Notes: a model not told the origin generated them from the letters alone. 64,000 bases of DNA from Streptomyces olivaceoviridis (GCF_014650115.1 NZ_BMUI01000011.1:62001-126000), one strand, 5' to 3'. Numbered from the stretch's first letter, positions 1 through 9,197 are shown. Translations and numbers: made by a program.

Positions 1-47
1 AACCCGCTGGGGTTCCCGATCGTCCTACCGGGCTTGGGCCGACTGGC

Positions 48-608
48 TCAGCCGCCGTAGACGTGAGGCGCGAGCGTACCGACGAACGGCAGGTTGCGGT
101 ACTTCTCGGCGTAGTCGAGGCCGTAGCCCACGACGAACTCGTTCGGGATGTCGAAGCCGACCCACTCCACCTCGATGGCGACCTTGGCGGCGTCCGGCTT
201 GCGCAGCAGCGTGCACACCTTCAGGGAGGCGGGCTCGCGGGAGCCGAGGTTGTTGATCAGCCAGGACAGGGTCAGGCCGGAGTCGATGATGTCCTCGACG
301 ATCAGGACGTGCCTGCCCTTGATGTCGGTGTCGAGGTCCTTGAGGATCCGCACGACACCGGAGGACTGGGTGCCCGCGCCGTAGGAGGACACGGCCATCC
401 AGTCCATGGTGACGGGGGTGGACAGCGCCCGGGCGAGGTCCGCCATGACCATCACCGCGCCCTTGAGGACGCCGACGATGAGCAGGTCCTTGCCCGCGTA
501 CTCCGCGTCGATCTTCGCGGCCAGCTCGGCCAGCTTCGCGTCGATCTCTTCCTTGGTGATGAGCACCTGCTGGAGGTCGGCACCCATGTCTTTCGCGTCC
601 ACCCGCAT
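48..608 (-). CDS. hpt: Hypoxanthine phosphoribosyltransferase
   Basis: Purine salvage enzyme that joins hypoxanthine or guanine to PRPP to give IMP or GMP in the cytosol. The PRPP-binding loop is visible as VEDIIDSGLTL near residues 100-110, and the C-terminal NLPFVGTLAPHVYGG ending is typical of actinobacterial Hpt. The reading frame stays open upstream to 665, but the family N-terminus is MRVDAKDMGADLQQ, so I place the start at the ATG ending at 608. About 186 residues, normal for the family. It lies downstream of tilS on the same strand with a 111-base gap, the usual actinobacterial tilS-hpt(-ftsH) order; ftsH would lie beyond the left edge of the window. Confidence 0.95.
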   Translation of the reverse strand: MRVDAKDMGADLQQVLITKEEIDAKLAELAAKIDAEYAGKDLLIVGVLKGAVMVMADLARALSTPVTMDWMAVSSYGAGTQSSGVVRILKDLDTDIKGRHVLIVEDIIDSGLTLSWLINNLGSREPASLKVCTLLRKPDAAKVAIEVEWVGFDIPNEFVVGYGLDYAEKYRNLPFVGTLAPHVYGG

Positions 609-719
609 CACTTTCGGTCGTCCCGCACTTACGGCCGCGTGCGCGGCCACCGGCTCCGGCCGCACGCACGGCCTCCGGCTGCCCGGCCCGCCGGAGGGTC
701 GCTCCGGGAGGGTGGGGAT

Positions 720-1766
720 TCAGCCTTGCCGAATCACCAGTCTGCCACCCTGCCGCTGCGCGACGACTTTGCCCGGGAGATTGATGGCTCCCTGGCCGCG
801 CCAGCCGGTGATCAGGCGGTCGACTTCCTCGATGTGGCGGGCGAACAGCGCACCGGCCGGGGCACCGGCCTCGATGGCGGCGCGGCGCAGGATCCGGCGG
901 CGCACGGCGGGCGGGAGGGCGTACAGCTTGGCGCACTCCAGCAGGCCGGTGGCGTCCCGTACGGAGGCCTCGGCCTGCCGCGCCCAGGCGTCCAGGGCGT
1001 CGGCGTCGTCACGGGAGAGCTGGGCGGTGCGGGCGAGCGCCTCCACGACGCCCTTGCCGAGGGCCTTCTCCAGGGCGGGCAGGCCCTCGTGCCGGAGCCG
1101 GGAGCGGGTGTAGGCGGGGTCGGCGTTGTGCGGGTCGTCCCAGACGGGCAGCGACTGGACCATGCAGGCCTTGCGGGCGGTCTGCCGGTCGAGTTGCAGG
1201 AAGGGCCGCCGGTAACGGCCGCCGGCCCCCGAGACCGCGGCCATGCCGGACAGGGAGCGGATGCCGGAGCCGCGGGCGAGGCCCAGCAGGACGGTTTCGG
1301 CCTGGTCGTCCCGGGTGTGGCCGAGCAGGACCGCGGCGGCGCCGTGGCGTTCGGCGGCGGCGTCCAGGGCGGCGTAGCGGGCGTCGCGGGCGGCGGCTTC
1401 GGGGCCGCCCGCGCGACCGACGGTCACGGCGACGGACTCGACCGGATCGAGTCCGAGTCCGCGCAGCCGCAGGACGACCTCGTCGGCGCGGAGGTCGGAG
1501 CCGGGCTGGAGGCCGTGGTCGACGGTGACCCCGCCGGCCCGGACGCCGAGCTTGGGTGCCTCGAAGGCGAGGGCGGAGGCGAGGGCCATGGAGTCGGCGC
1601 CGCCGGAGCACGCGACGAGGACGAGCGGGGAGGGGGGCCGCTCGGCCGTCCGGTCCGGGCGCGCGCCGTCCGGCTGCGCGGGAAGGCCCTGGTGGTCGTT
1701 CAGGATGTCGTGGAGGACGCGGCGAACCGCCAGGCGTATCGCCGCGACCGCAGGATGGGGACCCAT
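720..1766 (-). CDS. tilS: tRNA(Ile)-lysidine synthetase TilS
   Basis: Modifies the wobble cytidine of tRNA-Ile(CAU) to lysidine using ATP and lysine, so that the tRNA reads AUA instead of AUG. The N-terminal PP-loop ATP-binding motif SGGADSMALA is clear near residue 55, followed by the family elements VDHGLQPGSD and LLGHTRDDQAETVL. At 348 residues it is the short actinobacterial form. The ATG start is preceded by GAAGGGAA. It is probably cotranscribed with hpt downstream, and the zincin gene lies upstream on the same strand with a 190-base gap. Confidence 0.94.
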   Translation of the reverse strand: MGPHPAVAAIRLAVRRVLHDILNDHQGLPAQPDGARPDRTAERPPSPLVLVACSGGADSMALASALAFEAPKLGVRAGGVTVDHGLQPGSDLRADEVVLRLRGLGLDPVESVAVTVGRAGGPEAAARDARYAALDAAAERHGAAAVLLGHTRDDQAETVLLGLARGSGIRSLSGMAAVSGAGGRYRRPFLQLDRQTARKACMVQSLPVWDDPHNADPAYTRSRLRHEGLPALEKALGKGVVEALARTAQLSRDDADALDAWARQAEASVRDATGLLECAKLYALPPAVRRRILRRAAIEAGAPAGALFARHIEEVDRLITGWRGQGAINLPGKVVAQRQGGRLVIRQG

Positions 1767-1957
1767 GTCCGGTTCCCTTCATGAAGTTTTCGGGGGGTGA
1801 ACCCGGGACGGTCACTCAGAGTGTGTAGATGGTGACAGAAGCGGGCCGTTCCCCGAGCATTGCACGCCTACGCATGGCTCACGGTCCCTCGGACGGGTGA
1901 TTGGAGGGGCGTTCGCCTGCCGTCAGCCGGATTCCTTTCACGACGTCCCCATGCCGT

Positions 1958-3091
1958 TCACGACTCGGCCTTGCGGTGCACCCGCGCGACCCAGTCCGCC
2001 GGTTTGGCGATCTCCGCCTTGGTGGGAAGGGTGTTGGGCGAGGTCCAGACGCGGTTGAAACCGTCGACGCCGACCTGTTCGACCACGGCGCGTACGAACC
2101 GTTCGCCGTCCCGGTACTGCCTCAGCTTGGCGTCCAGACCGAGCAGCTTGCGCAGGGCCATGTCCAGGCGGGAGGCACCCTTCGCGCGGCGCTGCTGGAA
2201 CTTCTCGCGGATCTCCGCGACGGTCGGTACGACGCTCGGGCCGACGCCGTCCATGACGTAGTCGGCGTGCCCCTCCAGCAGCGACATCACGGCGGTGAGC
2301 CGGCCGAGGATCTCCCGCTGGGCGGGGGTCTGCACCAGTTCCACGAAGGAGCGTCCGCCGTCCTCCTCCTCGCCCTCGGGCCGGCCGCCGGCCAGGGACT
2401 GCGCGGCGTCCCGGATGCGCTCCAGGAAGGTCATCGGGTCGACGTCGGTCTCGGCCAAGAACGACTGGATCTCGCCCTCCAGGTGGTCCCGCAGCCAGGG
2501 CACGGCGGTGAACTGCGTGCGGTGGGTCTCCTCGTGCAGGCACACCCACAGGCGGAAGTCGTGCGGCTCGACGTCGAGTTCGCGTTCGACGTGGACGATG
2601 TTGGGCGCGACGAGCAGCAGCCGGCCGCCGCCGTTCTCGCCGGCCGGGAGGTCGCGGGTGGCGGGGGCGAAGGTCTCGTACTGGCCGAGGACGCGGGAGG
2701 ACAGGAACGACAGGAGCATGCCGAGTTCGACGCCGGTGACCTTGCCGCCGACGGCGCCGAGGACCGCGCTGCCCGGGTTGCTGCCGCGCCGTTCCTGCAT
2801 CTTCTCCAGGAGCGGGCGGAGGATCTCGCGGAAGCCGGCGACGTTGGCGCGGACCCAGCCGGGGCGGTCGACGACGAGGACGGGGGTGTCGTGGGTCTCC
2901 TCGGTGCCCATACGGGTGAAGCCCCGGACGTGTCCCTCCGAGGCCTTCGCATGCCGGCGCAGCTCCGCGACGACGGCCCTGGCCTCGTCCCGGCTGACAT
3001 CGGGGCCGGGACGTACGAGGCGGGTCGCGGTCGCCACCGCGAGGTTCCAGTCGACCATCCCGGGAGATGCGGTGCCACCGAAGCCAGTCAT
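1958..3091 (-). CDS. Zinc-dependent metalloprotease, zincin_2 (DUF2342) family
   Basis: A 377-residue putative cytosolic metalloprotease that is widespread in actinobacteria and often annotated as coenzyme F420 biosynthesis associated. The zinc-binding HExxH motif appears as CLHEETHRTQF near residue 185, a further conserved helix carries EGHADYVMDGVG near residue 275, and the C-terminus has the usual VWTSPNTLPTKAEIAKPADWVARVH block. There is no signal peptide. It sits between dacB and tilS, all on the minus strand, as in other Streptomyces. The substrate is unknown; the fold assignment is secure, the physiological role is not. Confidence 0.85.
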   Translation of the reverse strand: MTGFGGTASPGMVDWNLAVATATRLVRPGPDVSRDEARAVVAELRRHAKASEGHVRGFTRMGTEETHDTPVLVVDRPGWVRANVAGFREILRPLLEKMQERRGSNPGSAVLGAVGGKVTGVELGMLLSFLSSRVLGQYETFAPATRDLPAGENGGGRLLLVAPNIVHVERELDVEPHDFRLWVCLHEETHRTQFTAVPWLRDHLEGEIQSFLAETDVDPMTFLERIRDAAQSLAGGRPEGEEEDGGRSFVELVQTPAQREILGRLTAVMSLLEGHADYVMDGVGPSVVPTVAEIREKFQQRRAKGASRLDMALRKLLGLDAKLRQYRDGERFVRAVVEQVGVDGFNRVWTSPNTLPTKAEIAKPADWVARVHRKAES

Positions 3092-3272
3092 GTTGTCAAC
3101 CGTACGTGAGCGGCCCCATTTCGGGCAGGCCGTGGGGATACCGACAGGCCCGACCGTGCTTTCCGGTCACCCGGCGCGGGCGGCCGTGCCGGGGGCCGAC
3201 CGTGCTTTCCGCCCCACCTGTGTGAGCCCGGCCCGCACGGTCGGGCCCGCGGCGGCGGGTGGCTCTCGGCGG

Positions 3273-4859
3273 TCAGCGCGTCAGGGCTGTCGCCGCCGTG
3301 TCCAGGGCCGACTGGGCCTCCATGGGATTGGTCGTGCCCGAGGCCAGGAAGGCGAAGGCCAGGAGGTGGCCGGTCTTGTCGACGACCGTGCCCGCGAGGG
3401 TGTTCACGCCGGTCAGCGTGCCCGTCTTGGCGCGTACGAGGCCGGCCGCGCCGTCGGTGTAGCGCGTGCTCAGGGTGCCGGTGAAGCCGGCCACGGGGAG
3501 GCCGGTGAGGACCGGGCGCAGGCCGGGGCGGCCGGGGTCGCCCGCCTTGACCAGGAGGGCGGTGAGGAGGTCGGCCGTGAGCCGGTCGTCGCGGTTCAGG
3601 CCGCTGCCGTCGTGGAAGGCGGCGCCGGCCATCGGCAGGCCGAGCTTGCGCAGCTGGGTGGCGATGGCCTTCGCGCCGCCGTCGAAGCCGGCGGGCTGCC
3701 CGCTCGCCAGGGCGGTGTGCCGCGCCAGGGCCTCCGCGATGTCGTTGTCGCTGTTGGTGAGCATCCGTTCGACCAGCTCCGACAGCGGCGGCGAGGAGAC
3801 GCGGGCGAGGGTCTCCGCGCGCGTGCTGGCCTTGGAGGGGCCGGGGGCCGTGGTGGTGATGCCGGCGTCCTTCAGGAAGGCCGCGAACCGGGTGGCCGCG
3901 TCCGCCGCCGGATCGGCCACGCGGGGCGCCGGGCCGTCGGTGGAGGCGTCGGTGCGGCCCTCGTCGACGGTGAGGGCGCTGATCGGGGCGAGGTTGTCGT
4001 TGACGCCGATGGGGTGCAGGGCGGGGCCGGTGAAGAGGGTGGTGTCGTACGAGAGGGTGATCTTGTGGATGCCGCGCTTGTCGAGTGATTTCGCGGTGTC
4101 CGACGCCAGGGCCCGCAGGCCGGCCCAGCCGCCGGCCTTGGCGTGCGCGGTGAGGGTGGGGTCGCCGCCGCCGACCAGGACGAGTTCCCGGGTGTCGGGT
4201 TCCAGGGCGGTGCGGGTGGTGAGGCGGTGGTCGGGGCCGAGGGCGGACAGCGCGGCGACGGCGGTGGCGATCTTGGTGGTGGAGGCCGGCGTGAGGGCCT
4301 TGCCGGCGTCGGCGTCGTAGAGGCGTTCACCGGTCGTGACGTCGACGACGGCCGCCGCGTGGCTGCTGCCGAGCGCGGGCCCCTCCAGGAGGGGGTCCAG
4401 GACGCCCGAGAGCGCGTTCGCGTCCGGAGGGGTCTTCTTGGTGCCGACGGCGGCGCCCGTGGCGCCGCCGAGGCCCGTCAGCACGGGCGCGGCGCTCGGC
4501 GCGGGCCGCGGCGCCCCGGCGGCCTTGCCGGAGCCGCCGTGATCTGCGCCACCTGACCGCTCCAGTGCGGCGGCGCGGTCCCGCTCGGCCGTACGCTGAC
4601 CGTTGGCGTCCCAGGGACCGGCCACGGTCACCACGCCGGCGGCCAGCGCCAGGCCGGCGGTGGCGGCGCCCGCGGTGTAGTGCCAGGTCCTGACGGTCCG
4701 CGGACGGGGGAGGTGCACAGGCCTGACACGGACGGCTTCCGTCAGCCGCGCGATCCGCGGCCGGGCGGCCGTCACGGCGCGCGCCAGACCCGGTCGTACG
4801 GCGGTCACGATCCGCGCCACGCGCGGTCTCGCGGCTCGCCAAGGCCTCAGCTCAGGCAC
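3273..4859 (-). CDS. dacB: D-alanyl-D-alanine carboxypeptidase/endopeptidase (PBP4 type, peptidase S13)
   Basis: Cell-wall enzyme that trims or cleaves peptidoglycan cross-links. All three serine-acylase motifs are present: SxxK as ASTTKIATA, SxN as TNSDNDIAEAL, and KTG as RAKTGTLTG near the C-terminus. The first roughly 75 residues form a basic Arg-rich cytosolic segment followed by one membrane anchor (AGAATAGLALAAGVVTVAG), so the catalytic part faces outside. I chose the GTG at 4859 because AAGGGG lies 9 bases upstream; a GTG two codons earlier (4865) is the alternative. It is divergent from ppa. About 528 residues, usual for the S13 family. Confidence 0.9.
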   Translation of the reverse strand: MPELRPWRAARPRVARIVTAVRPGLARAVTAARPRIARLTEAVRVRPVHLPRPRTVRTWHYTAGAATAGLALAAGVVTVAGPWDANGQRTAERDRAAALERSGGADHGGSGKAAGAPRPAPSAAPVLTGLGGATGAAVGTKKTPPDANALSGVLDPLLEGPALGSSHAAAVVDVTTGERLYDADAGKALTPASTTKIATAVAALSALGPDHRLTTRTALEPDTRELVLVGGGDPTLTAHAKAGGWAGLRALASDTAKSLDKRGIHKITLSYDTTLFTGPALHPIGVNDNLAPISALTVDEGRTDASTDGPAPRVADPAADAATRFAAFLKDAGITTTAPGPSKASTRAETLARVSSPPLSELVERMLTNSDNDIAEALARHTALASGQPAGFDGGAKAIATQLRKLGLPMAGAAFHDGSGLNRDDRLTADLLTALLVKAGDPGRPGLRPVLTGLPVAGFTGTLSTRYTDGAAGLVRAKTGTLTGVNTLAGTVVDKTGHLLAFAFLASGTTNPMEAQSALDTAATALTR

Positions 4860-4944
4860 GACCACCAGCCCCTTTCGCGATCACACACCTGCGTGAGGGA
4901 CACTTAACCACCAGAACTATGTGCTGATCATGGAGGAGCCACCG

Positions 4945-5436
4945 GTGGAGTTCGACGTCACGATCGAGATCCCGAAGGGTTCGCGGAACAAGTACGAGGT
5001 GGACCACGAGACCGGTCGGATCCGCCTGGACCGTCGTCTCTTCACCTCGACCGCCTACCCGACCGACTACGGCTTCGTCGAGAACACCCTCGGCGAGGAC
5101 GGCGACCCGCTCGACGCGCTGGTCATCCTGGACGAGCCGACCTTCCCGGGCTGCCTCATCCGCTGCCGCGCGATCGGCATGTTCCGCATGACGGACGAGG
5201 CCGGCGGCGACGACAAGCTGCTGTGCGTCCCGGCCACCGACCCGCGCGTGGAGCACCTGCGCGACATCCACCACGTGTCGGAGTTCGACCGCCTGGAGAT
5301 CCAGCACTTCTTCGAGGTCTACAAGGACCTGGAGCCCGGCAAGTCGGTCGAGGGCGCCAACTGGGTCGGCCGGTCGGACGCCGAGGCGGAGATCGAGCGG
5401 TCCTACAAGCGCTTCAAGGAGCAGGGCGGCCACTGA
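4945..5436 (+). CDS. ppa: Inorganic pyrophosphatase, soluble family I
   Basis: Hydrolyses pyrophosphate to two phosphates and so drives biosynthetic reactions in the cytosol. The family I signature DEDGDPLDALV-type block appears as GEDGDPLDALVIL near residue 50, together with YPTDYGFVENTLG. An upstream ATG at 4930 and GTG at 4921 are in frame, but GGAGGAG at 4932-4938 ends 6 bases before the GTG at 4945, which gives the family N-terminus VEFDVTIEIPKGSRNKYE and 163 residues. The gene is monocistronic and followed by a strong hairpin. A membrane H+-pumping pyrophosphatase also lies in this window at about 43-45.6 kb. Confidence 0.96.
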   Translation: MEFDVTIEIPKGSRNKYEVDHETGRIRLDRRLFTSTAYPTDYGFVENTLGEDGDPLDALVILDEPTFPGCLIRCRAIGMFRMTDEAGGDDKLLCVPATDPRVEHLRDIHHVSEFDRLEIQHFFEVYKDLEPGKSVEGANWVGRSDAEAEIERSYKRFKEQGGH

Positions 5437-5451
5437 GCGCCCGCTCGCGCG

Positions 5452-5483
5452 AACGGGCCGCACGCGTGCGCGTGCGGCCCGTT
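5452..5483 (+). terminator. Rho-independent-like terminator after ppa
   Basis: A perfect 14-bp inverted repeat (AACGGGCCGCACGC) with a 4-base loop starts 15 bases after the ppa stop codon and is followed by a short T run. Confidence 0.8.
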
Positions 5484-5569
5484 TCGCATGTCCGCACACT
5501 TACGGCCCGTGCGGGTACGTGTGCGCATACTGATGCTTACGGCAAGTGCGGTACAGGGAGCGGTGCGAG

Positions 5570-7222
5570 GTGACGGAGGCGGAAGAGCGCAAGCCCCGGT
5601 CGGACGAGGCGCGGTACGACCCGGAGATCACGTCCGAGTTCGCCATTCCCGAGGGTCTCGACGTCCCGAGGGGCGGTGAGTCGGAGACGACCTCCGAGTT
5701 TGCGGTGCCGGAGGGGCTGGAGACGCCACAGCCGCCGAGTGCCGAGCCGGAGGGTTCGGCGTTCGGCACGCCGAGCACCTACAGCGCGCAGACCGCGCCG
5801 GCCGCGTTCACCCCGGCCACCGGCGTGCCGCTGGTCAGCCTGATCAAGGACGCGCCCTGGCAGGACCGGATGCGCACGATGCTGCGCATGCCGGTGGCGG
5901 ACCGGCCGGCGCCGGAGCCGGTGCAGCGCGTGGAGGAGGGCGGTCCGGCCGTCCCGCGCGTGCTGGACCTGACCCTGCGTATCGGGGAGCTGCTGCTGGC
6001 CGGCGGTGAGGGCGCGGAGGACGTGGAGGCCGCGATGTTCGCGGTGTGCCGGTCCTACGGCCTGGACCGGTGCGAACCGACCGTCACCTTCACGCTGCTG
6101 TCCATCTCGCACCAGCCGTCCCTGGTGGAGGACCCGGTGACGGCGTCCCGGACGGTCCGGCGGCGGGGCACCGACTACACGCGGCTGGCGGCCGTCTTCC
6201 GGCTGGTGGACGACCTGACCGACCCGGAGACCCATGTCTCCCTGGAGGAGGCCTACCGGCGGCTGGCGGAGATCCGCCGCAACCGGCACCCGTACCCCGG
6301 CTGGGCGCTGACCCTGGCGAGCGGGCTGCTGGCCGGTGCGGCCTCCGTGCTGGTCGGCGGTGACCCGGTCGTGTTCCTGGCGGCGGCCGTCGGCGCGATG
6401 CTCGGCGACCGGCTGGCGTGGCTGTGCGCGGGGCGCGGACTGCCGGAGTTCTACCAGTTCACGGTGGCCGCGATGCCGCCCGCGGCGATCGGGGTGGCGC
6501 TGACGCTGGCGCGCGTGGACGTGAAGGCGTCCGCGGTGATCACCGGTGGGCTGTTCGCGCTGCTGCCCGGGCGGGCGCTCGTGGCGGGGGTGCAGGACGG
6601 GCTGACGGGCTTCTACATCACCGCCTCGGCCCGGCTGCTGGAGGTCATGTACTTCTTCGTCGGCATCGTCACCGGGGTGCTGACCGTCCTGTACTTCGGT
6701 GTGAAGATCGGCGGCAAGCTCAATCCGGACGCGCAGTTGGGCATCTCCGACCGGCCGCTGATCCAGATCGCGGCCTCGATGCTGCTGTCGCTGACCTTCG
6801 CGGTGCTGCTCCAGCAGGAACGGTCCACCGTGCTCTGGGTGACCCTCAACGGCGGGGTGGCCTGGTCGGTGTACGGCGCGATGCGCTACGCGGGCGACAT
6901 CTCGCCGGTGGCGTCCACGGCCGTGGCGGCGGGGCTCGTGGGGCTGTTCGGGCAGTTGCTGTCCCGGTACCGGTTCGCCTCTGCGCTGCCGTACACGACG
7001 GCGGCGATCGGGCCGCTGCTGCCCGGTTCGGCGACGTACTTCGGGCTGCTGTCCATGGCGCAGAACGACGTGGACAAGGGGCTGGTGTCGCTGGCCAAGG
7101 CCGCGTCGCTGGCGATGGCCATCGCCATCGGGGTCAACCTGGGGTCGGAGATCTCCCGGCTGTTCCTGCGGGTCGGCTCCGCCGGTAAGCGCCGGGCCGC
7201 CAAGCGGACGCGCGGGTTCTGA
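5570..7222 (+). CDS. ThrE-family threonine/serine exporter
   Basis: Predicted integral membrane exporter of the ThrE (DUF1212/DUF3815) family, which in Corynebacterium exports threonine and serine. About 110 hydrophilic residues precede a conserved cytosolic domain (LDLTLRIGELLLAGGEGAEDVEAAM). Around ten hydrophobic membrane segments follow, from about residue 245 to the C-terminus. The two halves correspond to the DUF1212 and DUF3815 modules in one chain. The GTG at 5570 is chosen because GGGAG lies about 9 bases upstream and gives VTEAEERKP; the frame is open to 5546. The acidic N-terminus repeats (T)SEFA(I/V)PEGL twice. Substrate specificity cannot be deduced from sequence alone. Confidence 0.85.
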   Translation: MTEAEERKPRSDEARYDPEITSEFAIPEGLDVPRGGESETTSEFAVPEGLETPQPPSAEPEGSAFGTPSTYSAQTAPAAFTPATGVPLVSLIKDAPWQDRMRTMLRMPVADRPAPEPVQRVEEGGPAVPRVLDLTLRIGELLLAGGEGAEDVEAAMFAVCRSYGLDRCEPTVTFTLLSISHQPSLVEDPVTASRTVRRRGTDYTRLAAVFRLVDDLTDPETHVSLEEAYRRLAEIRRNRHPYPGWALTLASGLLAGAASVLVGGDPVVFLAAAVGAMLGDRLAWLCAGRGLPEFYQFTVAAMPPAAIGVALTLARVDVKASAVITGGLFALLPGRALVAGVQDGLTGFYITASARLLEVMYFFVGIVTGVLTVLYFGVKIGGKLNPDAQLGISDRPLIQIAASMLLSLTFAVLLQQERSTVLWVTLNGGVAWSVYGAMRYAGDISPVASTAVAAGLVGLFGQLLSRYRFASALPYTTAAIGPLLPGSATYFGLLSMAQNDVDKGLVSLAKAASLAMAIAIGVNLGSEISRLFLRVGSAGKRRAAKRTRGF

Positions 7223-7247
7223 GCCTCCCCGTCCCCCGCGCCCCCGG

Positions 7248-8255
7248 TCAGTGGCCGCGGTTGTCGTACGGCGGGTACTGGTTGGGGTCGTACTGCTGTT
7301 GCGGGTACTGCTGCTGCGGGTACTGCTGCCGGCCGTAGGACTGGCTGGTGTCGTACCCCTGGTCGTCGTACCCCTGGTTGTCGTAGCCCTGGTGGCCGTG
7401 GCCGTAGCCCTGGTTGTCGTAGCCCTGGTTGTCGTAGCCCTGGTTGTCGTAGCCCTGGTTCCAGTCCTGCTGCTGGGGCTGCTGGTACGGCTGCTCGTAC
7501 TGCGGGGTGTACGGCTGCTCGGGCTCGACGCGCCGCAGGCGGGTCGTGGCGTCGTCCATGACCGGGGGGTGCTGGTACTGCGGCTGCTGGTAGGCGGGCT
7601 GCTGCGGGGGCTCCGGGGCGGTCTGCCCGGCCTTCTTGCTCTTGCCGCGCGCCCGCAGGTACTCGATCGCGATCGGGATCACCGAGACGAGGACGATCAG
7701 GATCAGGATCGCCTCGATGTTCTTCTTGACGAAGCCGATGTTGCCGAGCCAGGAGCCGAGCAGGGTGACGCCCGCGCCCCACAGGACGCCACCGATGACG
7801 TTGAAGGTCAGGAACGAGCGGTACTTCATGCCGCTGACGCCCGCGATGATCGGCGTGAACGTGCGCACGACCGGCACGAAGCGGGCCAGGACCAGGGACT
7901 TCGGGCCGTACTTCTCGAAGAACTCGTGCGCCTTGGTGACGTTCTCCTGCTTGAACAGGCGGGAGTCCGGGCGGTTGAACAGGGAGGGGCCGACCTTCCT
8001 GCCGAACATGTAGCCCGCCTGGTCGCCGAGGACCGCGGCGAGGCAGATCAGCGCGATGGCGGCCCACAGCGGGAAGTCGAGGTCCCCGGAGGTGATCAGC
8101 AGGCCGCAGGTGAACAGCAGCGAGTCACCCGGCAGGAAGAAGCCGATGAGCAGGCCGGACTCGGCGAAGACGATGAGCAGCAGACCCCAGATGCTGTACG
8201 TGTCGAGCAGATAGTTGGGATCCAGCCAGCTCGGGCCGAGGGCGAATGTCATCAC
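7248..8255 (-). CDS. DedA/VTT-domain membrane protein with Tyr/Gln-rich repeat tail
   Basis: Residues 1-215 form a DedA family membrane domain (SNARE-associated/VTT fold, linked to lipid scrambling and envelope homeostasis). The conserved features FAESGLLIGFFLPGDSLLF and the GR-x-VGPSLFNRPDSRLF segment are visible, and FVPVVRTFTPIIAG is the characteristic Arg-containing helix. After a basic linker (ARGKSKKAG) the last roughly 110 residues are low complexity, with Tyr, Gln, Asp and Gly in tandem YDNQG units followed by YPQQQ units. The tail should be cytosolic and disordered. The gene converges on the ThrE-like gene with only 25 bases between stop codons. Confidence 0.9.
   Translation of the reverse strand: MMTFALGPSWLDPNYLLDTYSIWGLLLIVFAESGLLIGFFLPGDSLLFTCGLLITSGDLDFPLWAAIALICLAAVLGDQAGYMFGRKVGPSLFNRPDSRLFKQENVTKAHEFFEKYGPKSLVLARFVPVVRTFTPIIAGVSGMKYRSFLTFNVIGGVLWGAGVTLLGSWLGNIGFVKKNIEAILILIVLVSVIPIAIEYLRARGKSKKAGQTAPEPPQQPAYQQPQYQHPPVMDDATTRLRRVEPEQPYTPQYEQPYQQPQQQDWNQGYDNQGYDNQGYDNQGYGHGHQGYDNQGYDDQGYDTSQSYGRQQYPQQQYPQQQYDPNQYPPYDNRGH
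7351..7460 (-). repeat. 15-bp tandem repeat encoding YDNQG units in the DedA tail
   Basis: The unit TCGTAGCCCTGGTTG (plus-strand reading) recurs about six times with small changes, and one unit is altered to encode YGHGHQG. Because the unit is a multiple of three bases, copy-number changes keep the reading frame. Confidence 0.85.
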
Positions 8256-8370
8256 GGGTCCGGGCTCCCTGGGGGGTGAAGGCGGCTACGGCGACTGAGA
8301 CGTCGATGGGGCGCCGTACAAAAGTATCAACGTAAGGGGACCACCCCGGGTTCCACCGCGTGCCGGGTGA

Positions 8371-8397
8371 GGCCCGGGCCGGGGACCGGCCCGGGCC
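8371..8397 (-). terminator. Terminator hairpin after tipA
   Basis: A perfect 10-bp GC-only inverted repeat (GGCCCGGGCC) with a 7-base loop, located just past the tipA stop codon in the direction of transcription. Confidence 0.65.
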
Positions 8398-8403
8398 CGG
8401 ACG

Positions 8404-9168
8404 TCAGGGGGTGGTGTGCCGGTCCGCGTTGGCGAGGATCGCGTCGCGCAGGTGTTCGGCGAGGCCGGGGCGCATGGAGTCGTAGAACGCCTTGAAGCGC
8501 TCGTCGGAGACGTACATCTCCGCGAAGCACCGGTGCATCTCGTACGGGACCTCGAAGTAGTACCGGCCGATGTGCCGCCGGTGTTCCTCGGCCAGGTCCA
8601 TGGCCGCCTCGCCGGCCGGCTGCTCGCCGGCGGCGACCAGGGCGGCGTAGCGCTCGCCCCAGTCGTCGACCTCGGCCTGGATGCGCTTCCAGTCCTCCTT
8701 GGTGTAGGTCGCGGCGCGGCGCTGCGACTCGGCGTACGCCTCGGTGCCGCCCCAGCGCTGCTCCGCCTCCTCGGCGTACTGCTCGGGGTCCTTGTCCCCG
8801 AAGACCTCGAACCGCTCCTCCGGCGTCAGGTTGATGCCCATCGTGCGTGCCTCCAAGGCGTGCTCCACGGCCGCGGCCATCTTCTGCAGCTTCTCGATCC
8901 GGGCGGTCAGCAGGTCGTGCTGGCGGCGCAGGTGTGTGCGCGGGTCCGCGTCCGGGTCGTCGAGCAGGGCCGCGACCTCGTCGAGCGGGAAGCCGAGCTC
9001 CCGGTAGAACAGGATCTGCTGGAGCCGGTCGAGGTCGGTGTCGCTGTAGCGCCGGTGGCCGGCGTACGTCCGCTCGCTGGGCACGAGCAGGCCGATCTCG
9101 TCGTAGTGGTGCAGGGTGCGCACCGTGACGCCGGCGAACCCCGCGACCTGTCCCACGGAGTAGCTCAC
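8404..9168 (-). CDS. tipA: TipA thiopeptide-binding MerR regulator (TipAL)
   Basis: Thiostrepton-induced transcription activator. Residues 1-108 are a MerR-type winged HTH plus dimerisation helix (MSYSVGQVAGFAGVTVRTLHHYDE). Residues 110-254 are the TipAS antibiotic-binding domain. In S. lividans TipA, thiopeptides bind covalently to Cys214; here Cys214 is conserved in EMHRCFAEMY, whereas the second S. lividans cysteine (207) is Val. The gene encodes two products in its relatives: Met110 (MGINLTPEE) has a GGAGG 8 bases upstream, so the same internal start for TipAS is likely. Its own promoter carries the MerR operator (see 9198-9228). It neighbours, but is divergent from, the ClC gene. Confidence 0.95.
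   Translation of the reverse strand: MSYSVGQVAGFAGVTVRTLHHYDEIGLLVPSERTYAGHRRYSDTDLDRLQQILFYRELGFPLDEVAALLDDPDADPRTHLRRQHDLLTARIEKLQKMAAAVEHALEARTMGINLTPEERFEVFGDKDPEQYAEEAEQRWGGTEAYAESQRRAATYTKEDWKRIQAEVDDWGERYAALVAAGEQPAGEAAMDLAEEHRRHIGRYYFEVPYEMHRCFAEMYVSDERFKAFYDSMRPGLAEHLRDAILANADRHTTP
8839..8854 (-). promoter_or_regulatory. Internal ribosome binding site and start for TipAS
   Basis: On the minus strand, GGAGG (8854-8850) lies 8 bases before the in-frame ATG of codon 110 (8841-8839). Translation from here would yield the 145-residue thiopeptide-binding domain alone, as known for tipA in S. lividans. Confidence 0.75.
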
Positions 9169-9197
9169 TTTCCGCTCCTTGTCGTCGGTACGCCTCC

